DNA of 64,000 nucleotides. Origin: Luxibacter massiliensis. GTDB lineage: Bacteria; Bacillota; Clostridia; Lachnospirales; Lachnospiraceae. The notes below the pieces were generated by a model, which was not told the origin of the DNA, did no database searches, and worked only from the letters and a program-made list of their open reading frames with translations. This document shows, one piece after another, positions 8,196-15,415 of the stretch (positions are counted from its first letter, which is position 1; every line of letters begins with the position of its first letter). The stretch lies in the NCBI RefSeq assembly GCF_900604355.1, contig NZ_UWOE01000001.1, forward strand, positions 2,666,001 to 2,730,000. The letters are read 5' to 3'. Both the position numbers and the translations under genes were made by a program.

Positions 8196-9362
8196 CTATT
8201 CAACCACATTACATCCTTCTATAATATAACTCCAGGATGGTGCAGAACTTTCTTCCTGCTCGTGATAGTAATCGCCTTCCTCTACTTCAATTGTCTCGCC
8301 GTCCGGACTCGTGCCTTTAAGAGGGCCGTCAAATACATGAATCTCTCCTGACTTAAGCGCTTCCTCTGCCTTGTCAATGGCTTCCTGTGTCCCCTCAGCT
8401 GCGATGTCTGTGTTCAACGGGGAAAGATATACTGCACCGTCTGCAAGTCCTTTGCACCAGTCAACGGGGATCTCCTCGCCGTCAATCATTGCCTGGACAG
8501 CGTCAGTCACATAGATGCCCCAGTCAATCCGGGCAGAAATCAGGGAAGCTTTAGGCGCCGCCTCTATCATATCATTATTATATCCTACCTGCCATACCCC
8601 ATTTTCCTCAGCCGTTGTCGCCGGGGCTGTAGAATCTGAGTGCTGGGAAACAACGTCGCACCCACGCTCAATCAATGCTTTTGCAACCTGTGACTCTACA
8701 GTTGGGTCATTCCATGAATTCGTATACATAATATCCATTGTCACATCTGGATTCACACTCTTTGCGCCCAAATAAAATGCTGTATAGCCGCTGATTACCT
8801 CCGCAAACGGAAATGCAGCTACGTATCCCAGTTTATTTGACTCTGTTTTCATGCCTGCCGCGATACCTGCCAGGTAACGCCCTTCATAAATAGAGGCAAA
8901 ATAATTATGCATATTATCCAGGCCTGAATCTGCTGCCTGATAGCCTGTGGCATGGCAGAACTGAATCTCGGGGTACTCTGCTGCAACCTCTTTTACGTAA
9001 TCTTCAAATCCAAAGCTTGTTGCAAAGATGATATTACAGCCTGCATCCACAAGCTCCCTGAGTGCTGTATCACACTCTGCCCCCTCAGGGACATTGAATT
9101 TATTGACAATCTGGTCATCGCTTAAGCCAATGGCTTCCTGCATCTCCTTTGTACCCAAATCCTGATTATAGGTATACCCCATATCACTTGGGTCAGACAC
9201 ATGTACAAATCCTACTTTAAGGTCCTCTTTGGCAATGCCCGCGGCCTCTGTCTTTTCCTTTGTGTCGCTACTTCCTGATTCAGCGGCCGGTGCACCACAG
9301 CCAGCAAGCAGGCCGATCACCATAGTTGCGCACAGCAGCGCGCCTAACAGTTTCTTTTTCAT
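8196..9362 (-). CDS. BMP family substrate-binding lipoprotein
   Basis: A 388-residue extracellular lipoprotein of the basic membrane protein (BmpA/PnrA/YufN) family, which binds purine nucleosides in characterised members. The signal peptide MKKKLLGALLCATMVIGLLAGC ends in the lipobox LLAGC; a low-complexity Ser/Glu linker follows and then the BMP fold (VGFVHVSDPSDMGYTYNQ, CNIIFATSFGFEDYVKEVA, GRYLAGIAAGMKTESNKLGYV). AGGAGGAG lies eight bases before the ATG. First gene of the four-gene import operon, with its own promoter and a leader hairpin. Nucleosides are the expected ligands by family; the binding-site residues were not compared. Confidence 0.9.
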   Translation of the reverse strand: MKKKLLGALLCATMVIGLLAGCGAPAAESGSSDTKEKTEAAGIAKEDLKVGFVHVSDPSDMGYTYNQDLGTKEMQEAIGLSDDQIVNKFNVPEGAECDTALRELVDAGCNIIFATSFGFEDYVKEVAAEYPEIQFCHATGYQAADSGLDNMHNYFASIYEGRYLAGIAAGMKTESNKLGYVAAFPFAEVISGYTAFYLGAKSVNPDVTMDIMYTNSWNDPTVESQVAKALIERGCDVVSQHSDSTAPATTAEENGVWQVGYNNDMIEAAPKASLISARIDWGIYVTDAVQAMIDGEEIPVDWCKGLADGAVYLSPLNTDIAAEGTQEAIDKAEEALKSGEIHVFDGPLKGTSPDGETIEVEEGDYYHEQEESSAPSWSYIIEGCNVVE

Positions 9363-9376
9363 ACTTTTCTCCTCCT

Positions 9377-9426
9377 AAAAAAAACTGGCTACCCTCATGG
9401 GAAACATATTCCTTCATTGGATAGCC
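9377..9426 (-). promoter_or_regulatory. Leader hairpin with T8 tract upstream of the BMP lipoprotein gene (possible attenuator)
   Basis: On the minus strand GGCTATCC (9419-9426) pairs with GGGTAGCC (9387-9394) around a 24-base loop, then TTTTTTTT runs directly into the AGGAGGAG Shine-Dalgarno. The transcript from the promoter at 9441-9469 has only about ten bases before the hairpin, so a large riboswitch aptamer does not fit. It may be an attenuator or a stabilising 5' hairpin. No known riboswitch consensus was recognised. Confidence 0.5.
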
Positions 9427-9440
9427 TGTACTACATTTAA

Positions 9441-9469
9441 ATTTTACACTGACCACAATCATAAGTCAA
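9441..9469 (-). promoter_or_regulatory. Housekeeping sigma promoter of the BMP/ABC operon
   Basis: TTGACT (9464-9469), a 17-base spacer and TAAAAT (9441-9446), read on the minus strand, 79 bases upstream of the lipoprotein start codon. Confidence 0.75.
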
Positions 9470-9489
9470 GTTTCCATTCCTGATTTCAT

Positions 9490-9521
9490 GAAAAAGAATT
9501 GCTGCTGGGCACAGCGCCCAG
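9490..9521 (-). terminator. Probable terminator of the spoIIA-spoVA transcript
   Basis: CTGGGC / GCCCAG with a five-base loop, then TTCTTTTTC about seven bases further on the minus strand, 48 bases past the spoVAB stop. The gap between stem and T-run makes it less than ideal. Confidence 0.45.
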
Positions 9522-9568
9522 ATTAGGCATTTAACTATTTTTATCCGGCACAGCCACTCATACATGCC

Positions 9569-9985
9569 CTACCACCGCTGGAAGAAAAATAGGACAGCAC
9601 CCAGTCCCTTCCCCACAGCCATGCTTACAATAAAAACAGACACATAGCGCACGATTTTGAGTCTTCTTACAAAGATAGGGAATACGTTCAATATTTCTGC
9701 AAGTGCCATGGCCCAGCATCCTACAAATACACCTGTCAACAGTCCAAATATAGGAAGCAGCCACATGCCGCCGGAAATATGGATCTGGAATACAGACATA
9801 AGGTTCCCGACGATCCCCCCTACGGCAACACAGTCTTCATACAGCAATATCTTATCTGCAGTATGTGTCCTGTCTGCAAAATCTGCCACAACACCCAGTT
9901 CTATTATAAAAGAAAATAACCCCCCGGCTACTACCACCCCTGCACTAAGTCCTATGAGTGCCAATATGATTTGATTTACCCACAT
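9569..9985 (-). CDS. spoVAB: Stage V sporulation protein AB
   Basis: A 138-residue membrane protein of the SpoVA dipicolinate transport complex. The sequence has four hydrophobic segments with the family features GLSAGVVVAGGLFSFI near the start and ALAEILNVFPIFVRRL near residue 105. I chose the internal ATG (MWVNQIILAL), preceded by AGGAG, giving a length close to the 141 residues of the B. subtilis protein; the open frame extends further upstream but into spoVAA. It overlaps the 3' end of spoVAA by 41 bases. Expected to be made in the forespore. Confidence 0.85.
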   Translation of the reverse strand: MWVNQIILALIGLSAGVVVAGGLFSFIIELGVVADFADRTHTADKILLYEDCVAVGGIVGNLMSVFQIHISGGMWLLPIFGLLTGVFVGCWAMALAEILNVFPIFVRRLKIVRYVSVFIVSMAVGKGLGAVLFFFQRW

Positions 9986-10610
9986 CCAGCTCCTGCTCCC
10001 TTCTTGACGCATCCTCCACCAGTGTTGTCTGTATATCATTCTCATAAAGCCGCATCTGCACTTCCATAGGCGTGGGGTCTACCGTGAAGCGCCTTTTGCC
10101 AAAATGATTAAAAAATACCAGTATGCCGACTGTAACACCTACAGAATACGATACCTCCAGAATTGTAAAGCCGTCTGAACCCGTTCCCGTCACATATTCG
10201 TAAATCTGGGAAAACAGTGTTGTCACAGAAACATCATTATTAAATGCCATAATTGAAAAAGCTGCCCCGCAGAATGTGAGAAGCATCACGATGGCAGTTT
10301 TCAATATATGCATGAATATTCCCGGTGTCTTCTGCTCTTCATAAGTGATGATAATATCCTGCTCACCCATATTCTGTATCTCCAATCCAGGATATTTCTC
10401 ATGGATACAGGCAATAATTTTTAATATGGAGATTACAAACCTCTGTTTTTTTCCCTCTGGTATTTTTAAAATTTTTAAAGTCTTTAATTTCGGGATAATA
10501 CTTTTATTGCTGCACTCAAATGCCATAATATCTCCGAGGGTGACGTCTCTTTTCTGAACCTCAACATCCCTGTCACCCTTCAGATATACCGTGTCCTTAT
10601 TAACAGACAT
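9945..10610 (-). CDS. spoVAA: Stage V sporulation protein AA
   Basis: A 221-residue SpoVA subunit. The soluble N-terminal half (VYLKGDRDVEVQKRDVTLGD through IITYEEQ) is followed by two transmembrane segments around residues 120-190 and the conserved tail FGKRRFTVDPTPMEVQMRLYE. The start is the ATG behind GAGGAGGGG. An 11-base overlap with the small ORF upstream suggests coupled translation. Together with sigF and spoVAB it forms a forespore-related group; in B. subtilis the spoVA operon lies directly downstream of spoIIA in the same way. Confidence 0.87.
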   Translation of the reverse strand: MSVNKDTVYLKGDRDVEVQKRDVTLGDIMAFECSNKSIIPKLKTLKILKIPEGKKQRFVISILKIIACIHEKYPGLEIQNMGEQDIIITYEEQKTPGIFMHILKTAIVMLLTFCGAAFSIMAFNNDVSVTTLFSQIYEYVTGTGSDGFTILEVSYSVGVTVGILVFFNHFGKRRFTVDPTPMEVQMRLYENDIQTTLVEDASRREQELDVGKSNHIGTHRT

Positions 10611-10761
10611 GATGCCCCTCCTCTGTTGCCTGTACCAGAGTCCCTTCACTGCTTATTCCTGTATTGCTGCCGCCATAATAATAGTAAAAAACACCGATCA
10701 CCACTGCTGCCAGTACAATCCCCAACAGGCAGATACGGATTTTTCTTCTTCCTTTTTCCAT
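10600..10761 (-). CDS. Small single-pass membrane protein between sigF and spoVAA (53 residues)
   Basis: A 53-residue ORF starting MEKGRRKIRICLLG, with a basic N-terminus, one hydrophobic segment (IVLAAVVIGVF, residues about 10-28) ending in four tyrosines, and a short hydrophilic tail. GGAAGGATGACAGT precedes the ATG (Shine-Dalgarno AAGGAAGG about eight bases upstream). It ends inside spoVAA with an 11-base overlap, an arrangement that favours real translation. No family was recognised. Its place in a forespore gene group suggests a sporulation role, but that is inference. Confidence 0.6.
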   Translation of the reverse strand: MEKGRRKIRICLLGIVLAAVVIGVFYYYYGGSNTGISSEGTLVQATEEGHHVC

Positions 10762-10949
10762 ACTGTCATCCTTCCTTTCCTGCTATTGACGCCGTTCCCG
10801 GAACAGTGCCGGCACTGCCTAAGAACCGCTTTTATGGACATGTCAAATATACCTCTAGTTGAATGCCATGTCCGTTTGAGAATTAGTATCCCGGATTTCA
10901 GGGAAAGTATGCAGTTGGTTTATGGATTCCAGAGCCTTAATATTTTTAA

Positions 10950-11669
10950 TTATGCCATGCCAAGCCTGCGCAGGTTTTCAATAATCCGCTTTTCCATCCG
11001 CGATACCTGCACTTGGGATATCCCCAGCTTTTTTCCTATCTCTGCCTGTGTCTCATCGGCAAAATACCGCAGGTAAATAAGCTGCCTCTCCTCCTTGTCT
11101 AATGTCTCCAAAAGTTGTTTGAGCAGCATATGGTCCAGAATCTTTTCTTCTTTTCTCTCTTTTTCCTCCAGCTTATCTACAAGGCGGATCTCACTCCCCT
11201 CCTTCTGGTGGATGGGTTTATACAAAGATTCTACCTCTGTCCCCGCCTCCAGTGCCTGTACGATTTCTTCTTTATCTACATGCATTGTCTCTGCCAGTTC
11301 TTCCAAAGTCGGCTCCCTTCCCATCTCGGCAATCAGGGACTCCCTTGCCTGGAATATTTTATAGGACAGCTCTTTTAGGGAACGGCTCACTTTGATAATT
11401 CCATCATCCCTGAGGAACCGTTTTATTTCCCCTGATATCATGGGTACTGCATAGGTAGAAAATTTCACCTCATAAGACAAGTCAAATTTATCTATAGCCT
11501 TCAGCAGGCCGATACTCCCTATCTGAAATAAATCCTCTGCTTCAGTCCCCCTGCCGTAAAATCTCTTTACCACACACCATACCAGTCCTACATTTTCTTC
11601 TACCAACTGTTCTCTCGCTTCTTTATCCCCGTCGTGTGATTTTCTGATTAAAGCGATTGTGTGGTCCAT
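10950..11669 (-). CDS. sigF: RNA polymerase sporulation sigma factor sigma-F
   Basis: A 239-residue sigma-70 family protein, the first forespore-specific sigma factor. Region 2 shows EDLFQIGSIGLLKAIDKFD and FSTYAVPMISGEIKRFLRDD; region 4 ends with EIGKKLGISQVQVSRMEKRI, the -35 recognition helix. GGAAGGGAG precedes the ATG, which overlaps the end of spoIIAB by 22 bases. It is held inactive by SpoIIAB and released through dephosphorylated SpoIIAA, both encoded just upstream. About 190 bases separate it from the small ORF before spoVAA. Confidence 0.95.
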   Translation of the reverse strand: MDHTIALIRKSHDGDKEAREQLVEENVGLVWCVVKRFYGRGTEAEDLFQIGSIGLLKAIDKFDLSYEVKFSTYAVPMISGEIKRFLRDDGIIKVSRSLKELSYKIFQARESLIAEMGREPTLEELAETMHVDKEEIVQALEAGTEVESLYKPIHQKEGSEIRLVDKLEEKERKEEKILDHMLLKQLLETLDKEERQLIYLRYFADETQAEIGKKLGISQVQVSRMEKRIIENLRRLGMA

Positions 11670-12103
11670 AACTCCCTTCCTTTACCGATAGTTTTCTTCA
11701 TCCTCACCCTGGTTCCCTGCCCAGGTTCGGACTCCACTTCTACCTTATCCATGAAGGCCTCCATAAACGCAAACCCCATACCTGAGCGCTCCAGCTCCGG
11801 CTTACTTGTATACAACGGTGTCATAGCCTGCTCCACGTCCTCAATCCCAATCCCATGGTCTTTGACCTCTACAATGATCTGGCTGTGCTCTATGCGGCAC
11901 TTGATAGATATTTTATGTATTTCGCCCTCGTAGCCGTGAATGACAGCATTGGTAACAGCCTCTGACACAGCAGTTTTTACATCTGACACTTCCTCCACCG
12001 TAGGATTGAGCTGTGTCATAAATGCAGCCACGGATACTCTGGCAAATCCCTCGTTTGATGAATGGCTGTCAAAAATAATCTCCATTTCATTTGTGTTTTT
12101 CAT
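11648..12103 (-). CDS. spoIIAB: Anti-sigma-F factor and serine kinase
   Basis: A 151-residue GHKL-type ATPase that binds sigma-F and phosphorylates SpoIIAA. The N box (AVSEAVTNAVIHGYEG, residues about 44-60), G1 box (VKDHGIGIED) and G2 region (ERSGMGFAFMEAFMD) are all visible. The start overlaps the spoIIAA stop by four bases (ATGA) and is preceded by GAGGAGG. Middle gene of the classical tricistronic spoIIA operon. Confidence 0.95.
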   Translation of the reverse strand: MKNTNEMEIIFDSHSSNEGFARVSVAAFMTQLNPTVEEVSDVKTAVSEAVTNAVIHGYEGEIHKISIKCRIEHSQIIVEVKDHGIGIEDVEQAMTPLYTSKPELERSGMGFAFMEAFMDKVEVESEPGQGTRVRMKKTIGKGRELWTTQSL

Positions 12104-12414
12104 ATCTCGTCCTCCTCATATATCTGCATTATTCTTGTCATCCCCGACATTGTAAGAATCTTCTTTATTCTCACATTTGTATGAACTGCCCATATCTCAC
12201 CGCCAACAAGCCGAATTACTTTATAGCGCCCCATAATTACCCCTATTCCTGAACTATCCATAAAATCCGTCATTTCAAAATCAAAAATCACATATTTAAT
12301 GTGGTTGCGTTCGATCAATGTATCCGCCGTTTTACGCATTTCTTCGGCATTGTGGTGATCCACCTCCCTGGGCAGATAAATCGTCAGGCAATTTTCCTGC
12401 ACCTGATACTTCAT
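12100..12414 (-). CDS. spoIIAA: Anti-sigma-F factor antagonist
   Basis: A 104-residue STAS-domain protein that, when unphosphorylated, frees sigma-F from SpoIIAB. The phosphorylation site lies in FMDSSGIGVIMGRY (residues about 51-64), the first serine of DSSG being the usual target. GGAGGAG lies seven bases before the ATG. First gene of the operon. Upstream, AGGGCA and GAAT with an 11-12 base gap are only a weak match to a sigma-H promoter, and I did not find a clear Spo0A box. Confidence 0.95.
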   Translation of the reverse strand: MKYQVQENCLTIYLPREVDHHNAEEMRKTADTLIERNHIKYVIFDFEMTDFMDSSGIGVIMGRYKVIRLVGGEIWAVHTNVRIKKILTMSGMTRIMQIYEEDEI

Positions 12415-12527
12415 AGTACTCCTCCTCCGGTTATATTATATTCATTCAGGCACTGTGCCCTTATGGCAAAGCTGCCGCTGCCTTCTTTTGTTTCATGGAT
12501 AAAAAATTTTCTTTTCTGCATCAGAAA

Positions 12528-12553
12528 AAGGATATGTAAATTTACATATCCTT
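12528..12553 (-). terminator. Terminator of the valS-folC-TPR operon
   Basis: A 13-bp perfect palindrome (AAGGATATGTAAA / TTTACATATCCTT) followed on the minus strand by TTTC, making a TTTTT run at the stem foot. It lies 37 bases past the TPR gene stop and separates this operon from spoIIA. Confidence 0.7.
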
Positions 12554-12589
12554 ATCTTGTGTACTTAATGCCTGTCTTATGTATAGCCG

Positions 12590-13978
12590 CTACTGCCCGG
12601 CTGTATCCTGTCCATCCGCCTGCTGGGCTGCCTGATCTTCTGTACCGCCGGCCGCCGCTGTGCTCTGGGATATGGTATTTAGGCCATTCTGTGCCTCTGT
12701 GGCATATTCTGTCCCGGGAACTAATTCTATTACACGGTTAAGATAATTTGTGGCATTGTCATTATCCCCGTTTCTCATATAGGACAGCCCAAGATTTAAT
12801 AGTGCCGCCCCACTGTTGTACCCTTCATCCATACGCACAACTTTACTTAGGTTTGCAATGGCAGTATCAAAGTTGGCCACTTCAAATGAAGCCATGCCCG
12901 CCGAATATAAGGTGTCGCAGGCAACAGGGAATATATTTGAGGAAATCTGATCATAAATAGCCTGTCCCCCCTCTCCCAGGGCCTCTCTGTTCACATTCAA
13001 AAGTGTGTCCGCTATGACATCCTCCGTGTAACTCCCAGAGTTGTACTGGCTAGAGGCAGACATAAGATTCTCATAGCTCTCCGAAGTACTGGCTGCACTT
13101 TGGGCCGCCTGCTCAGAATCTACATTTGTGGCACGGTATTCATCCAATGTCCTTGTCTGGGCGCTGATTTGCGCCTCCTGGGCATTAATCCGCTCACTAT
13201 ACTCCACAATCTGCTTATTTACCTTGTCCGTTTTCGCCTGATCCACGGCAGGCACGATTAGAAACCATACGATTGCAGCTCCAATGACTGCACCGACTAC
13301 TATATTTAACAGGGTAAACCTGCTTGCCAGTTCTTTAATCCCACCGTTCTTAGGCTGAATAATCGTCTCATTCCCAAGACTATATTCCACGGTTTCCTCT
13401 TTCCCCGGTTTTTCCTCCTTAATCTTACGTCCCCGCAGCTGGGTCATCTCATGCATATATCTTAGAGTCATCTCATTGGTCGTATCCAGCTTTCTGGCTA
13501 TTCTTAGAACCTGCCTTGCCTTTGCATACTGTTCTGTGTGGAGATACAAAAGTGCAAGAAGCTGATAGGCTTTCAGGAATGTTGGGTTTGCCGCCACCAC
13601 CTTTTTCAGCTGGATAATCGCCAGATCCTCGCCATTTTGCCCGCAATATATAAGGCACTGGTTATAGCGCTTTACTGTCTGGTTTATCACTTCCAGTTCT
13701 GCCGCAGACTCCTGCACCTTCCCTATAAAATAGTTAGCAATATTGTCCCCCGGCCTTAAGTTCTTACTTATAATCCACTCAACCAGTCCCTCTGCCACCT
13801 CTCCCCGGCCGTAGTACACCAGGCCTAAAAGATTTCTGGCAGCGACATTTTCTCTATTATATTGTAAACTCCGCCGTAGGGAGGCAACTGCACCGGACAT
13901 GTCCCGCATCTGCGCTTTCCTCAGGCCATCATTATACCAGTAGTTAGACTGGCATATGATTTTCTTCGTATAGTCCAT
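12590..13978 (-). CDS. TPR-repeat membrane protein
   Basis: A 462-residue protein with tetratricopeptide repeats at both ends (VASLRRSLQYNRENVAARNL near residue 30; AIANLSKVVRMDEGYNSGAA and ATNYLNRVIELVPGTEYA near 375-420). A single transmembrane segment (LLNIVVGAVIGAAIVWFLIV, about residues 225-245) separates a cytoplasmic N-terminal half from an outer half with a coiled-coil-like stretch (AQEAQISAQTRTLDEY) and an Ala/Gln-rich tail. It probably scaffolds protein contacts at the membrane. The partner is unknown. It is the last gene in the operon after folC and the 44-residue ORF. Confidence 0.75.
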   Translation of the reverse strand: MDYTKKIICQSNYWYNDGLRKAQMRDMSGAVASLRRSLQYNRENVAARNLLGLVYYGRGEVAEGLVEWIISKNLRPGDNIANYFIGKVQESAAELEVINQTVKRYNQCLIYCGQNGEDLAIIQLKKVVAANPTFLKAYQLLALLYLHTEQYAKARQVLRIARKLDTTNEMTLRYMHEMTQLRGRKIKEEKPGKEETVEYSLGNETIIQPKNGGIKELASRFTLLNIVVGAVIGAAIVWFLIVPAVDQAKTDKVNKQIVEYSERINAQEAQISAQTRTLDEYRATNVDSEQAAQSAASTSESYENLMSASSQYNSGSYTEDVIADTLLNVNREALGEGGQAIYDQISSNIFPVACDTLYSAGMASFEVANFDTAIANLSKVVRMDEGYNSGAALLNLGLSYMRNGDNDNATNYLNRVIELVPGTEYATEAQNGLNTISQSTAAAGGTEDQAAQQADGQDTAGQ

Positions 13979-14000
13979 CTATGCTCACCATAATCTTCCT

Positions 14001-14135
14001 TTACTTCGTCTGATCCATTACTTCCCTTAGAAGGTCCGTCATATCTGATAAATCTTCTTGATAGACTGCATCTTCTATATCTTCCACTTCCAGGCTGGGT
14101 CTAAATTTTTTCAGCTCTTCTTCATAATCCAGCAT
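14001..14135 (-). CDS. Small acidic protein coupled to folC (44 residues)
   Basis: An ORF of 44 residues starting MLDYEEELKKFRPSLEVEDI, rich in Asp and Glu, with no membrane segment. AAAGGAGG lies eight bases before the ATG, and the ATG shares a base with the folC stop codon (TAATG), which strongly favours translation. It ends 22 bases before the TPR gene. No family recognised. The length and acidity might suit a small adaptor for the TPR protein that follows, but this is a guess. Confidence 0.6.
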   Translation of the reverse strand: MLDYEEELKKFRPSLEVEDIEDAVYQEDLSDMTDLLREVMDQTK

Positions 14136-15415
14136 TATACGGCCTCCTTTATTAATGATTTAATCATTCCAGTCAGATAAAGAGAACCCAGGCAGAATAC
14201 CCTGCGGCCTTCCCGGCGTTCCAAAACGAAAGTAAGTGCTTCCCCCAGTGACTCCCGGGCAAAGACTGGTTTCTCTGTATATTTTTGGAAAACCCGCTGC
14301 AGGCTTTGGACGCTTACAGCACGCTTGTCCTTAATAGGAGTCACCATATAAAAATCTGTCTCCAGGTTCCTGCACAAAAAGGCGATCATTTTCTCATAAT
14401 CTTTATCCTGTACCGCTGAGAATACAATAATATTCCTTTTATCACCAGGCACACTCTGTACAAATCCCTCTACCGCACTTATATTGTGTGCGCCATCCAC
14501 ATAGACTTCGGGGAGTACCTCCTCCATGCGCCCTTCCCAGCAAAACCGGGCAAGGGCATCTCTCCATGTACTAAGACACCCTTTATCGCCAAACAGCATA
14601 CGCATCACTTCCAATGCCAGCAGGGCATTCTCAGGCTGATAAATACCTATGTTCCTGAGAGTCCATGTAGTATCTCCATAATACGCATTCGCACAGGAAA
14701 ATGCAATATATTTGTCCTTTATTCCCAGAATTTCGTACGCATCTTTCCCTATTTTTTTACAGGATGCACCGAGCTCTTTAGCTGTTCTCTCTATTACACG
14801 ATTACTCTCTTCCTGTGTATCCGCAAAAAACACAGGAACTCCTGGTTTGATAATCCCAGCTTTTTCAAAGGCGATCTTTTCCACTGTATCTCCCAGAATT
14901 GCCGTGTGGTCCAGGCCTATAGAGGTAATAACTGCAGCAAGAGGGTTCTCTATCGTGTTTGTAGCGTCAAAACGCCCTCCCAGTCCTGTTTCCAGGACTA
15001 TATACTCTACCCCTGCCCGGTGAAATGCCTCCATGGCCATGCCAAAGAGAAATTCAAAAAATGTCGGATGGGGCAGTCCCCTCTTTTGCATCTCATCTAC
15101 TTTTGCCTTGACAAATAAAAACACATCTAAAAATTCTTCATCCGTAACCTGGCGGCCATTAATCTGTATCCGCTCATTCATTTTTATGAGATGTGGAGAT
15201 ATAAATAATCCTGCAGTCTTTCCTTGTGCCAAAAGCAGCGTATTCAAATAAGCGCATACAGAACCCTTACCGTTGGTACCTGCCACATGGATTACCCGGC
15301 TGCGGCTTAGAGGTTCCCCCAAATAGGACAAAAAAAGTCTTGTATGCTCCAGGCCGTTTTTGCTGGTAAATTTGGGGATCCCCAGTATATAAGCCTCTGC
15401 CTCTTTATATGTCAC
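14135..15415 (-). CDS. folC: Bifunctional folylpolyglutamate synthase / dihydrofolate synthase
   Basis: A 426-residue Mur-ligase-like enzyme that adds glutamate to dihydropteroate and to reduced folates using ATP. The P-loop VIHVAGTNGKGSVCAYL lies near residue 42, and YIVLETGLGGRFDATN and YVDGAHNISAVEGF are the metal and second-domain motifs. GTG start behind GGTGGAAAG, overlapping the upstream gene's stop by four bases. The pairing valS-folC is common in Firmicutes; here an LTA-synthase-like gene is inserted between them. Confidence 0.93.
   Translation of the reverse strand: MTYKEAEAYILGIPKFTSKNGLEHTRLFLSYLGEPLSRSRVIHVAGTNGKGSVCAYLNTLLLAQGKTAGLFISPHLIKMNERIQINGRQVTDEEFLDVFLFVKAKVDEMQKRGLPHPTFFEFLFGMAMEAFHRAGVEYIVLETGLGGRFDATNTIENPLAAVITSIGLDHTAILGDTVEKIAFEKAGIIKPGVPVFFADTQEESNRVIERTAKELGASCKKIGKDAYEILGIKDKYIAFSCANAYYGDTTWTLRNIGIYQPENALLALEVMRMLFGDKGCLSTWRDALARFCWEGRMEEVLPEVYVDGAHNISAVEGFVQSVPGDKRNIIVFSAVQDKDYEKMIAFLCRNLETDFYMVTPIKDKRAVSVQSLQRVFQKYTEKPVFARESLGEALTFVLERREGRRVFCLGSLYLTGMIKSLIKEAV

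Noticed and set aside
9377..9469. Purine riboswitch before the BMP lipoprotein gene
   Set aside because: The leader is too short and lacks the conserved pairing and loop bases.
12415..12527. Sigma-H promoter and Spo0A boxes before spoIIAA
   Set aside because: Only weak partial matches were seen, so no site was called although such control is expected for this operon.
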